Shown: piece after piece, positions 25,405-34,526 of the stretch
Position numbering within the stretch: the stretch's first letter is position 1
Layout: every line of letters begins with the position of its first letter
Assembly: GCF_004362805.1 (NCBI RefSeq)
Contig: NZ_SNYF01000006.1
Span: 1 to 64,000, forward strand
Direction: 5' to 3'
Length of the DNA stretch: 64,000 bases
DNA from: Algoriphagus boseongensis
GTDB lineage: Bacteria > Bacteroidota > Bacteroidia > Cytophagales > Cyclobacteriaceae
Program-made: the position numbers and the translations under genes
The notes under the pieces: generated by a model
What the model was told of the DNA's origin: nothing
The model's input: only the letters and a program-made list of their open reading frames with translations
Databases searched by the model: none

Positions 25405-26604
25405 ATGAAGAAAATAGTGTTGGGAATTCTTTACTTATCCACAATTGGACTGGTAATTTCCTGCGGAAAAAGTGAAGAAAGTTCTGAAGGGATAAAAACC
25501 AATGAGGTAGAAGGCTTTGTGCCAAATCCTCAGGTAGTTTCGGAAAAACCTATTGCCAAATTGGCTATTGGAGACCCTGCACCTCCCTTCAATTTACCAG
25601 ATATCAATGGTCAATTTCACGAATTGGAAGATTACGCCGAAAATGAAGTCTTGGTCGTAAATTTCACTTGCAACCATTGTCCAACAGCTCAAGCCTATGA
25701 GGATCGTTTCATCAATTTGGTTAATGATTACAAAGGAAAATCAGTTGCCTTCATTGCCATTTCTCCAAACAGTCCGATTGCCATTTTACCGGAGGAATTG
25801 GGCTACACGGATCTTAGTGACTTTTATGAAGACATGAAATTGAGAGCTTCGGACAAAGGATATAATTTCCCTTATCTCTATGATGGAGATACGCATGAAT
25901 TTTCCACAGCCTATGGCCCAACAGCCACCCCTCATGTTTTTGTCTTTGACAAAGAGCGAAAACTGACTTATTCAGGAAGAATCGATTCCTCAGAAAAACC
26001 CGGAACTGCCAATGCAGAGGATGTAAGGATGGCGATCGAGGCCACACTTAAAGGAGAAAAAATTCCCGATGAGCAGGCCCAAACTCCTGCCTTTGGATGC
26101 TCAATCAAATGGGCTTGGAAAAATGAGTACACTATCAAGATGAATGAGGAGTGGGCTAAAAAGGAAGTTACCCTCGAAAAACTCTCCCCTTCAGGATTGG
26201 CTGATTTGTTAAAAAACAATTCGGATCAATTACTTCTAGTCAACTTTTGGGCAACTTGGTGTGGCCCATGCATCATAGAATATCCGGAATTCATCACCAT
26301 GCAACGAATGTATGGAGCTAGAGATTTTAGATTCGTATCAGTCAGCATGGACAATCCAGACTCCTTCGACAAAGCTTTAAAGTACTTAAAAAGCAAAGCC
26401 TCTGCTGTGCCAAATTACCTCATGGATACGAATGATAAATATGAAGTAATAAAGGTAGTGGGCGAGGATTGGGATGGAAGTTTACCGATCACACTTTTGA
26501 TAGAACCAGGAGGAAAAATTGCCTACAAAGTCCCGGGAACTATAGAGCCTTTAGCATTGAAAAAAGCGATTGTAGATCATCCCATGATCGGAAGATATTA
26601 TTAA
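25405..26604 (+). CDS. Lipoprotein with two thioredoxin-like domains
   Basis: About 399 residues. The frame is open from 25213, inside the previous gene; the start at 25405 (or 25393) is preferred because AAGGAG precedes it and it gives a lipoprotein signal (lipobox LVISC). Domain 1 (about 50-230) is redoxin-like with CNHCP; domain 2 (about 265-399) is TlpA-like with WATWCGPC. Both are extracytoplasmic disulfide/peroxide-handling folds. The double arrangement suggests electron transfer between sites or a periplasmic reductase for the neighbouring oxidoreductase (inference). Confidence 0.82.
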   Translation: MKKIVLGILYLSTIGLVISCGKSEESSEGIKTNEVEGFVPNPQVVSEKPIAKLAIGDPAPPFNLPDINGQFHELEDYAENEVLVVNFTCNHCPTAQAYEDRFINLVNDYKGKSVAFIAISPNSPIAILPEELGYTDLSDFYEDMKLRASDKGYNFPYLYDGDTHEFSTAYGPTATPHVFVFDKERKLTYSGRIDSSEKPGTANAEDVRMAIEATLKGEKIPDEQAQTPAFGCSIKWAWKNEYTIKMNEEWAKKEVTLEKLSPSGLADLLKNNSDQLLLVNFWATWCGPCIIEYPEFITMQRMYGARDFRFVSVSMDNPDSFDKALKYLKSKASAVPNYLMDTNDKYEVIKVVGEDWDGSLPITLLIEPGGKIAYKVPGTIEPLALKKAIVDHPMIGRYY

Positions 26605-26645
26605 TTTGAACTGATTTACTTTTAAATTAGGATTTAAAACCATTA

Positions 26646-26659
26646 GATTGTATTCAATC
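26646..26659. promoter_or_regulatory. Inverted repeat before the OhrR-like gene
   Basis: GATTG-TATT-CAATC (perfect 5-bp arms) ends 13 bp before the ATG of the MarR/OhrR-like gene. It is placed like an autoregulatory operator of this family and resembles the ATTG/CAAT half-sites of MarR regulators. Confidence 0.45.
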
Positions 26660-26672
26660 CTATTTTCTTTTT

Positions 26673-27113
26673 ATGGCAAATTCAGAATTTTCATTTATCC
26701 AGTTTTCCCAAGGCCTTTATAGTACCTCAAGGCTTCTAATACAGCAAATTCAATCCAGTTTGAATGAATTTGGTCTGACTTATCCACAATTTTTGGTCTT
26801 ATCTATCCTTTGGGAAGAAGATGGGCTTTTAGTTCACCAATTAGGCCATAAGCTTGAGCTAGATTCTGGAACACTGACCCCTTTGCTTAAAAAGCTTGAA
26901 TCTCAAAATCTTGTCAAGAGAAAACGAGGTGAAACAGACGAACGTACAGTGGAAGTCCACCTGACCTATCCCGGAAAATCACTTCAATCCCGAACAAAGG
27001 ACGCACTATTGAAGTTGGAAGAGGAATTGAATCCGCTTTGGGAAAAGAAAAACGTAGCACTATTGCCCTTGGTGGATGATCTTTTGAAAAACCTAAAAAC
27101 ACTAAAAGAGTAA
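26673..27113 (+). CDS. MarR-family regulator, OhrR-like but lacking cysteine
   Basis: 146 residues. MarR winged helix: GLTYPQFLVLSILWEEDGLLV, LELDSGTLTPLLKKLESQNLV and wing KRGETDERTVEVHLT. The layout and the adjacent ohr gene identify the OhrR branch. OhrR proteins sense organic peroxides through one N-terminal Cys (FALYSA region); here the corresponding part reads FIQFSQGLYSTS, and the whole protein has no Cys. It either senses another way or no longer senses peroxide. The stop is directly followed by the ohr ATG. Confidence 0.85.
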   Translation: MANSEFSFIQFSQGLYSTSRLLIQQIQSSLNEFGLTYPQFLVLSILWEEDGLLVHQLGHKLELDSGTLTPLLKKLESQNLVKRKRGETDERTVEVHLTYPGKSLQSRTKDALLKLEEELNPLWEKKNVALLPLVDDLLKNLKTLKE

Positions 27114-27536
27114 ATGGAAAAGTTAATTGTAGACTACACTGCTGTAGCTTTTAACACAGGAGGAAGAAAAGGCCATGTCAGAACTGACGATGGAAAAATA
27201 GACATTGAAGTCTCTATGCCCAAAGAAATTGGAGGAGATGGTGAAAAGACCAATCCTGAGCAGCTTTTTGCAGCAGCCTATGCTTCATGTTTTGGAGGAG
27301 CTTTGGGAGCAGTTGCCAAAAAAACCAGCTTGAGAGATTCAGAAATCAAAGCACTTGTTCATCTTGGACACTATGGTCCAGATAGCTACGGACTTGAAGT
27401 TGATATCGAGGTAAAAATCCCACATGCCGAATCTCTTGAAGAAGCACAAAAATTAGTCGAAGCGGCGCACCAAGTTTGTCCTTATTCCAAGGCTACTAAA
27501 GGAAGTATGGTGGTGAGAGTGAAAGCAGTGGAATAG
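27114..27536 (+). CDS. ohr: Organic hydroperoxide resistance protein
   Basis: 140 residues. Ohr/OsmC fold with both catalytic cysteines: Cys59 (YASCFGG) and Cys122 (HQVCPYSKATKG), plus the conserved TNPEQLFAAAYASC. It reduces organic and lipid hydroperoxides using dihydrolipoamide-type reductants. It begins immediately after the stop of the OhrR-like gene, so both come from one mRNA. A terminator follows. Confidence 0.95.
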   Translation: MEKLIVDYTAVAFNTGGRKGHVRTDDGKIDIEVSMPKEIGGDGEKTNPEQLFAAAYASCFGGALGAVAKKTSLRDSEIKALVHLGHYGPDSYGLEVDIEVKIPHAESLEEAQKLVEAAHQVCPYSKATKGSMVVRVKAVE

Positions 27537-27556
27537 CTTCAATTCGGAACAACATC

Positions 27557-27585
27557 AAGGCATCCCAAAAGGATGCCTTTTTTTA
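27557..27585 (+). terminator. Rho-independent terminator after ohr
   Basis: AAGGCATCC (27557-27565) and GGATGCCTT (27571-27579) pair perfectly around a 5-nt loop and run into a T-tract. Confidence 0.9.
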
Positions 27586-27674
27586 TTCACTAGCGATTGT
27601 AATAACTTTTCCCTGTTCGGTATCAGTCAAAAAAACAAAACCAATTAACTTCCCGCCGAAACCAATCTTACCCT

Positions 27675-30209
27675 ATGAAAAAGATTTTACTTTCGATTGC
27701 CTTTTCTATAGTATCTGTCTTTGCTTCTTTGGCGCAGCTCCAAACTCCAGAACAGTTTTTGGGCTATAAACCCGGGGACCGATTTACTCCTCACCATCGG
27801 ATGGTGGACTACTTTGAATATGTAGCTTCCCAAAATCCGAATATCAAACTCATCCAATACGGAGAGACCAACGAAAAAAGACCTTTGATCATGGCCATTC
27901 TGTCCAGCCCGGAAAATATGGCCAAGTTGGAGCAAATCCGAACCGATAATCTCAAGAGAGCAGGTCTGATGGAAGGCAATCCAAGTACTGAAATCCCAAT
28001 CAACTGGATGTCTTTCAATGTCCATGGCAATGAATCTGTGGGTATGGAAGCTGCGATTTCTACTTTTTATACACTAGGCAATCCAGCCAATGCTAAATCT
28101 CAGGAATGGCTGAAAAACCAAGTGATCATCATCGACCCTTGTATCAACCCTGACGGTCGGGATCGATATGCCATGTGGTACAATCAGAAAATGAATACCA
28201 CGCTCCAGCCGGACCTTCAGTCTATGGAACACAATGAACCATGGCCAGGTGGAAGAGCGAACCATTATCTTTTTGACCTCAATCGGGATTGGGCTTGGCA
28301 AGTACAGGTGGAATCTCAGCAACGTCTGAAAATGTATCAACAGTGGATGCCTCAACTTCACTTGGATTTCCATGAGCAGGGAATCAACCAACCATTTTAT
28401 ATGGCACCAGCTGCAGAGCCTTTGCATGAGCAACTTTCTCCTTGGCAGCATGAGTTCCAGGATATTTTTGGAAGAAATACAGCCAAGTATTTCGATCAAA
28501 TGGGTCGATTCTACTTCACTAAAGAGCGTTTCGATTTGCTTTATCCTTCTTATGGTGATACCTATCCAATGTATAATGGTGCAATTGGTATGACTATCGA
28601 ACAAGGTGGGGGAGGCCAAGCTGGTCGTGGCGGATTCAATGCAGTTGGCGATACAGTAACCCTAAGCTACCGAATACAGGGTCATTACACTGCGGCCATG
28701 TCAGCGGCGGAAGTTACCAGCCAAAATGCCAAAAAACTTTTAGAAGAATACAGCAAATACTACCAGACCAACACCTCTAATCCCAAAGGCAAATACAAAA
28801 GCTTTGTAATCAAAGGAGAAAGCAATCCCGCTCAAGTAGCAAAGCTCCTTGAACTTTTGGACAAAAATGGAATCCGATATGGAAAAGCCGGAGCAAAATC
28901 AGGCCTGAAAGGATATGAATATCAGAGCGGAAAATCTGGAGTAGCCTTTACTACTTCGGATAAAGACATTGTGGTCAGCGCCTACCAGCCAAAATCTGTT
29001 TTGGCTCAAGTGCTTTTCGAGCCTAATCCTGTATTGAATGACTCAATCACCTATGACATAACCAGCTGGTCAATGCCTTATGCCTATGGACTTCAAGCTT
29101 ATGCTTTAGAAACCCGACTTGACCCATCTTCCTCTTACGAAAAACCAACTTTCACTCCAAATGTAGCAGGAACAACTCCTGTGGCTTATTTGGTCAATTG
29201 GCAGGGAACAAGAGATGCTGCATTTTTGGCCTCTCTTCTCAACCAAAAGATCCGAGTAAAATATGCTGAATTTCCATTTGAAGTCGAGGGAAAAAGCTTT
29301 CCCGCCGGATCATTGATCATTACCAAAGGAGGGAATGAGTATGTGGGTGATTTTGATAAAAAGGTAACCGAAACCGCTAATAAGTTTGGTGTTACTTTGG
29401 CAACCACCCAGACCGGTTACATGGACAAAGGGAAGGATTTTGGTTCTCCAAATATCCGCACAATCAAAGCTCCAAGAGTTGGATTGATTGGAGGTACAGG
29501 TACCTCTTCTTTGAGTTTTGGAGAAATTTGGCATTTCTTCGAAAAGGAGCTCAACTATCCTTTGAGCACTTTGGAGGCTGGTTCGATTGGAAATTATGAC
29601 CTAAGCAGATACGATGTAATTCTTCTTCCTTCCACTTTTGGATCAGGCCTAAATGCAAATGGACAGTCCAAACTTATGGATTGGGTAAAAGCAGGTGGAA
29701 AACTGATTGCCATGGATGGGGCTTTGAACTTTTTTGCCAACAAGGAAGGATTCGGTTTAAAGACCTTCGATACAGAGGAGGAGAAAAAAGCTGCAGAAAA
29801 AGCTTCTCAGGAATTGGCTAAAAAAGAACGGTTGGAACCCTATACTGAAGGTGAGCGGATAAACATTTCTTCAGGAGTAGAAGGCGCTATCTATGAAGTC
29901 AAAATGGATCCAACCCATCCTCTAGGCTATGGAACTGGGGGAAAATTCTATACCCTAAAAAATAACTCTAATCGATTTGCCTTTCTCACAGATGGAGTAA
30001 ATGCAGGAATTATCGAATCCAATGATGCCTATAGAACTGGGTACATTGGCTACAAAATCAAATCCAAAATGGGTCAATCCTTAGCCATCGGCGCTGAAAG
30101 TCAGGGAAGAGGGCAGCTGGTTTATTTCGTGGACAATCCAATTTTCAGAGGATTCTGGGAATCTGGAAAGCTTGTTTTAAGCAACGCCATCTTTTTGGTA
30201 GGCCAATAA
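27675..30209 (+). CDS. Secreted M14 zinc carboxypeptidase
   Basis: 844 residues with a signal peptide (MKKILLSIAFSIVSVFASLA). Zinc ligands His117 and Glu120 (HGNES) and His233 (LDFHEQG); the probable catalytic Glu is Glu309 (MTIEQGGGG). A second region (about 390-840) includes a GATase-like stretch (PRVGLIGGTGTSSLSF, DVILLPSTFGSG, WVKAGGKLIAMDGA). This M14 subgroup is common in Bacteroidetes and secreted. By family it removes C-terminal residues or processes unusual peptides; the real substrate is unknown. Own terminator. Confidence 0.88.
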   Translation: MKKILLSIAFSIVSVFASLAQLQTPEQFLGYKPGDRFTPHHRMVDYFEYVASQNPNIKLIQYGETNEKRPLIMAILSSPENMAKLEQIRTDNLKRAGLMEGNPSTEIPINWMSFNVHGNESVGMEAAISTFYTLGNPANAKSQEWLKNQVIIIDPCINPDGRDRYAMWYNQKMNTTLQPDLQSMEHNEPWPGGRANHYLFDLNRDWAWQVQVESQQRLKMYQQWMPQLHLDFHEQGINQPFYMAPAAEPLHEQLSPWQHEFQDIFGRNTAKYFDQMGRFYFTKERFDLLYPSYGDTYPMYNGAIGMTIEQGGGGQAGRGGFNAVGDTVTLSYRIQGHYTAAMSAAEVTSQNAKKLLEEYSKYYQTNTSNPKGKYKSFVIKGESNPAQVAKLLELLDKNGIRYGKAGAKSGLKGYEYQSGKSGVAFTTSDKDIVVSAYQPKSVLAQVLFEPNPVLNDSITYDITSWSMPYAYGLQAYALETRLDPSSSYEKPTFTPNVAGTTPVAYLVNWQGTRDAAFLASLLNQKIRVKYAEFPFEVEGKSFPAGSLIITKGGNEYVGDFDKKVTETANKFGVTLATTQTGYMDKGKDFGSPNIRTIKAPRVGLIGGTGTSSLSFGEIWHFFEKELNYPLSTLEAGSIGNYDLSRYDVILLPSTFGSGLNANGQSKLMDWVKAGGKLIAMDGALNFFANKEGFGLKTFDTEEEKKAAEKASQELAKKERLEPYTEGERINISSGVEGAIYEVKMDPTHPLGYGTGGKFYTLKNNSNRFAFLTDGVNAGIIESNDAYRTGYIGYKIKSKMGQSLAIGAESQGRGQLVYFVDNPIFRGFWESGKLVLSNAIFLVGQ

Positions 30210-30238
30210 GACCCCTAGAAACCAATTTAATTCTATTG

Positions 30239-30276
30239 AGCCGGTTACAAATGCAAAGTAACCGGCTTACTTTTTT
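30239..30276 (+). terminator. Rho-independent terminator
   Basis: AGCCGGTTAC (30239-30248) pairs with GTAACCGGCT (30258-30267) and is followed by a T-rich run. Confidence 0.9.
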
Positions 30277-30395
30277 CAAAAATGTTGAATATCAAAAGCA
30301 TTTTTTATCCTATATAAAATGGCTATCTTTTTAAAAAATTGTGAAAGGGCCCAACTAGGTGGTGTTTTTTCAAAGCAATTGTTTGAAGCCATTCC

Positions 30396-33300
30396 ATGAA
30401 ACAACTTCTCCGATATTTCGGGATTTCTTTAGTTATTTTTTCATGTCAACAGGGAGAAAAAGCCCCTGAAAGCAGCTCTGGGGCCTTTCTTGAAGCTTCC
30501 AAGGTTACTTATTTATCTGATCTTCCAGATTCCTTAAAGCCTTTTTCTGTAGAACTAGCTAATGCTCGTTCCCCTAGAATAGTACCAATTCCAGTGGGCA
30601 ACGTGGGAAGATTAAGTTACTTTGATTCAAATGGGGATCAGGTTGTTTTGGATCTTTTGGCCCCAAAAAAACAGGAACTTTTGGTTTTGGAAGACCAAAA
30701 TGGAAGCCGAATAAAAGATGCCCAGGGCAATTCATTTTTATTGGGTGAAGGCGGTGTATCCCAATTCAAAACCTTTACCACAGATGATGGCCTGGCCCTG
30801 GACGGGGTCAATTGTGCCATTTTAGATCGCAGGGGCCATTTATGGTTTGGAACAAATGGTGGCGGGGTCAGCCGATATGACGGCACAGGTTTTACCAACT
30901 TTACCACCTCTCAGGGGTTGGCAGGCAATACCGTCAGAAGTATTTGGGAAGATAGTAATGGCCTGATTTGGTTTGGTACACTTTCCGGAATAAGCAGTTT
31001 TGACGGCTTTAGCTTTACAAAATACACCTTGGAGGATGGCTTACCGAATGACTTGATATTTGGAGTAACTGAGGATAATTCAGGGAATATCTGGATGGCC
31101 ACTGGAGGCGGGGGAGCTATAAAATTTGACGGAAAAGAATTTAAGTCCTATACCAAATCCATGGGTTTGGCTGATGACTTTGTTGTGGCTATCGGAAAAG
31201 ATTCCCAAGGAAATCTTTATTTCGGAACCAACGGAGGAGGCATGAGTAAATTTGATGGCTCCACGTTTACCACTTTTACTGAGGCTGATGGATTGTCCGG
31301 AAACCGGGTTAGAAGTTTTGGATTCTCCTCGGATGGGGCTGTTTGGATCGGCACCATTGGCAATGGAATCAGCCGTTTTGATGGAAAATCATTTCAAAAT
31401 TTTTCCGTCCAGGACGGGCTTGCTGATAACATTGTTTTTACGATTCAAGAAGATCGAAATAAGCACCTTTGGTTTGGTACAGAGCATGGCATCAGTAGGT
31501 ATGATGGAAAAAAATTCACCAGCTATACTAGAGATCAAGGTCTATCTGCCAATGGAGTTTTTGATATTGTGATGGACGAGAGTGGAAAGCTCTGGTTTTG
31601 TACTGACGGAGGAGGAATCAGCCGCTTTGACGGCAGTGCTTTCACGAGCTTTACCGTCAACCAGGGACTTGGAGCCAATATCATCTTGAGTTCCATGGAG
31701 GATAAGGAAGGAAATATCTGGTTTGGAACTTCCGGAGGAGGGGCTAGCAAATTTGACGGAACTGGGTTTACGACCTATTCACTATCCCAAGGCATGGCTG
31801 GTGATGCAGTCTATGCCATGATCCAAGACAGCAAGGGGTTCATTTGGTTTGGTACGGGAGGAGGACTTAGTCAATTTGATGGGAAAACCATTACCTCCTA
31901 CACAGAAGAACAGGGGCTTCATTTCAATGAAATCTATGCGATTGAAGAAGACCCTTCCGGAAACCTTTGGCTCGGTACAGATAATGGTCTGGCCAAATTT
32001 GATGGGAAAACTTTCACCCATTATACACCTGACCAGGGTCTCGCCGGATATGTAATTCTGAGCATTCAGGCAGAAAAGAATGGGGGACTTTGGATTGGAG
32101 CGGTGGACGGTGGACTCACCTATTTTGATGGGGAAAAATTCACGCAAATCACCACCCTTCAAGGCTTAGCTGACAATTCAATTATTCAAGTAAAACTTGA
32201 TCAATACGAAAACCTCTGGATCGGAACTGCCGAGAGAGGGATCAGTTTTCTCCCGCAAAAAGTAAAATCCCTTGCCACAGATGGTAATACCAATGTAATT
32301 GAGCTATTCAGGAATTTTTCAGCGGAGGACGGACTACCCGATGAGGTCATCTTACAAATTGTCCCTATGGATAATGGAAAAGTAGCGGTGGGAACCAACC
32401 TCGGTATAGCGTTTTTTGATGGCCCTAAATCTGAAAATCAGGATTTCAATACTCTGGAAAACATTGAGGTTTTCAATTCTGATACCGGTTATCCAGTCAA
32501 AGACCTTACAGACGGACAAAATGGAATGTTTCAGGATCAAAACGGGATTCTTTGGGCTGGAACCGGGAGTAACAAGACCGCCTTGGTTCGTTTCGACTAT
32601 GGAGCATTGGTAAGAAATCAAAACAAGCCCAAGGTATTTCTCAGACAATTAAGGCTCAATGAAGAAGTGATTTCTTGGAATTCACTAATACCAGATGCCG
32701 ATCCAAAAAAAGTTGAATTTGAAGAAATTTCTTCCCTGGGAAAAGTCCTAAACCAAGAGGACCGAAAACGAATCAATGATCGCTTTAAAGGAGTTCAGTT
32801 TGATGGAGTCAAAGGGTTTTTCCCCATCCCAGAAGGACTGGTTCTACCCTACCGACATAATCATATCAATATTGATTTTGGCTCCAGTGAATTGGCCAAA
32901 CCCTTTTTGGTAGAATACCAATATTTTCTGGAAGGGTATGATCAGGATTGGAGTCCTGTTTTGAGAAAAACTAGTGCCACCTTTGGTAATATTCATGAAG
33001 GAGATTACACCTTTTGGGTAAAGGCTAGGTTTACTGGCCCAAGCGAAGGGGATGCTGGGGAGTGGACGGAACCCATTAGTTTTTCCTTCACCGTCTTACC
33101 TCCTTGGTATAGGACTTGGTGGGCTTATCTGGTTTACACTTTATTGTTCTTGTCTCTGATTTATCCCTTCTATAGATATCAGAGAAATAAAGCCATCAAA
33201 GCTGAACAGGAAAAAGCACGTGAGCGAGAACTGGAACAGGCAAAGGAAATCGAAAAAGCCTATACCAAATTGGAGGCTGCCCATGAAAACCTAAAATCAA

Positions 33301-34085
33301 CCCAAGCCCAATTGATCCAGCAGGAAAAATTAGCCTCTTTGGGTCAATTGACAGCTGGAATTGCACATGAAATCAAAAACCCTTTGAATTTCGTCAACAA
33401 TTTCTCCGGTCTTAGCTTAGAGTTTTTGGGTGAAATTGAGGAAGAACTCGAAAAATTGGAGCCTTCGGATGAGGTGGAAAATATTCAGGACCTTTTGGGA
33501 GATATCCGAATCAATTTGGAAAAAATCCGACACCATGGGGGAAGGGCAGACAATATCGTCAAGTCTATGCTTATGCATTCCCGAGGGGGCACTGGCACTA
33601 TGGAGCCAGCAGACCTAAATGAAGTTATTCGGGAATATGTGAATCTGTCTTTCCATGGCATGAGGGCAAATAAGAATCCAATAAATGTGGATATTGTTCT
33701 TGATCTCGATGACCAACTGCCTAAGATCCCTCTTAATTCGGAGGACTTTAGCCGGGTAATCTTGAATCTGACCAAAAACGCCTTTGATGCCATGCGCGAC
33801 AAACTGGATAAAGTCGGTCAGGATTATAAGCCCAAACTAACCGTCCGGACCAAAAACTTTGAAAACTCCATTCTCTTAGAAGTGGAGGACAACGGACCGG
33901 GGGTACCAGATGAAATCATGGATAAGCTTCTGATGCCATTCTTTACCACTAAGAAGGGAACAGAAGGAACAGGTCTGGGCTTGAGTATTACCCATGACAT
34001 TATTAAAGCGCATAATGGAGCACTGGAAATCACCACGAAAGTAGGAGAATGGACCAAATTCAGTATTTCGATTGCCAAGTCTTAA
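30396..34085 (+). CDS. Reg_prop / Y_Y_Y sensor histidine kinase
   Basis: 1229 residues. Export signal with lipobox-like VIFSC, then 14 Reg_prop repeats (LWFGT..GGGxSRFDG), enough for two 7-bladed propellers (about 125-720). A Y_Y_Y domain (about 820-900), a membrane segment (WWAYLVYTLLFLSLIYPFY) and a coiled coil precede the kinase: phosphoacceptor His991 in GIAHEIKNPL, HATPase with NLTKNAFDAM, DNGPGVP and GTGLGLSI. There is no receiver or AraC domain, unlike the classic hybrid systems of this sensor type; the partner is probably the receiver gene 18 bp downstream. The ligand is unknown. The kinase core is closely similar to that of the gene at 34527. Confidence 0.9.
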   Translation: MKQLLRYFGISLVIFSCQQGEKAPESSSGAFLEASKVTYLSDLPDSLKPFSVELANARSPRIVPIPVGNVGRLSYFDSNGDQVVLDLLAPKKQELLVLEDQNGSRIKDAQGNSFLLGEGGVSQFKTFTTDDGLALDGVNCAILDRRGHLWFGTNGGGVSRYDGTGFTNFTTSQGLAGNTVRSIWEDSNGLIWFGTLSGISSFDGFSFTKYTLEDGLPNDLIFGVTEDNSGNIWMATGGGGAIKFDGKEFKSYTKSMGLADDFVVAIGKDSQGNLYFGTNGGGMSKFDGSTFTTFTEADGLSGNRVRSFGFSSDGAVWIGTIGNGISRFDGKSFQNFSVQDGLADNIVFTIQEDRNKHLWFGTEHGISRYDGKKFTSYTRDQGLSANGVFDIVMDESGKLWFCTDGGGISRFDGSAFTSFTVNQGLGANIILSSMEDKEGNIWFGTSGGGASKFDGTGFTTYSLSQGMAGDAVYAMIQDSKGFIWFGTGGGLSQFDGKTITSYTEEQGLHFNEIYAIEEDPSGNLWLGTDNGLAKFDGKTFTHYTPDQGLAGYVILSIQAEKNGGLWIGAVDGGLTYFDGEKFTQITTLQGLADNSIIQVKLDQYENLWIGTAERGISFLPQKVKSLATDGNTNVIELFRNFSAEDGLPDEVILQIVPMDNGKVAVGTNLGIAFFDGPKSENQDFNTLENIEVFNSDTGYPVKDLTDGQNGMFQDQNGILWAGTGSNKTALVRFDYGALVRNQNKPKVFLRQLRLNEEVISWNSLIPDADPKKVEFEEISSLGKVLNQEDRKRINDRFKGVQFDGVKGFFPIPEGLVLPYRHNHINIDFGSSELAKPFLVEYQYFLEGYDQDWSPVLRKTSATFGNIHEGDYTFWVKARFTGPSEGDAGEWTEPISFSFTVLPPWYRTWWAYLVYTLLFLSLIYPFYRYQRNKAIKAEQEKARERELEQAKEIEKAYTKLEAAHENLKSTQAQLIQQEKLASLGQLTAGIAHEIKNPLNFVNNFSGLSLEFLGEIEEELEKLEPSDEVENIQDLLGDIRINLEKIRHHGGRADNIVKSMLMHSRGGTGTMEPADLNEVIREYVNLSFHGMRANKNPINVDIVLDLDDQLPKIPLNSEDFSRVILNLTKNAFDAMRDKLDKVGQDYKPKLTVRTKNFENSILLEVEDNGPGVPDEIMDKLLMPFFTTKKGTEGTGLGLSITHDIIKAHNGALEITTKVGEWTKFSISIAKS

Positions 34086-34103
34086 CACAAAACCTTTTAA
34101 ACT

Positions 34104-34481
34104 ATGAAAATTTTATTCGTAGATGATGAGCGGGATATTGAGGATTTATTCCGCCAAAAATTTAGAAAAGAGATAAGAAATGAAGGATTGGAATTGGTTT
34201 TTGCCTTTTCAGGCCAAGAAGCACTTGATGTTTTAGGAAGTGAAAATCCTCCCAAAGTCATGTATGTTTTTTCGGATATCAATATGCCTGGTATGAGTGG
34301 ACTGGAAATGCTGGCCAAGGCAAAGGAGCGATTCCCACAGATCACCATCAGCATGATTTCAGCTTATGGAGATTCAGAAAACTACAACAAGGCGATGGAG
34401 TCAGGAGCAAGCGGTTTTTTTACAAAACCCGTTGATTTTGAGGCCTTAAGAAAGGAAATTCACCAAATTCTTTCTCAATAA
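34104..34481 (+). CDS. Single-domain response regulator
   Basis: 125 residues, receiver domain only. Acidic pocket DDE near residues 7-9, phosphoacceptor Asp58 (FSDINMPGMSG) and Lys in TKPVDF. There is no output domain, so it works by protein contact or as a phosphorelay link. It follows the Reg_prop kinase by 18 bp and closely resembles the receiver at 35897. Confidence 0.92.
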   Translation: MKILFVDDERDIEDLFRQKFRKEIRNEGLELVFAFSGQEALDVLGSENPPKVMYVFSDINMPGMSGLEMLAKAKERFPQITISMISAYGDSENYNKAMESGASGFFTKPVDFEALRKEIHQILSQ

Positions 34482-34526
34482 ATTCTTATTAAACAGTTAT
34501 TATTCAGGTTTAAATTCTAACCCAAA

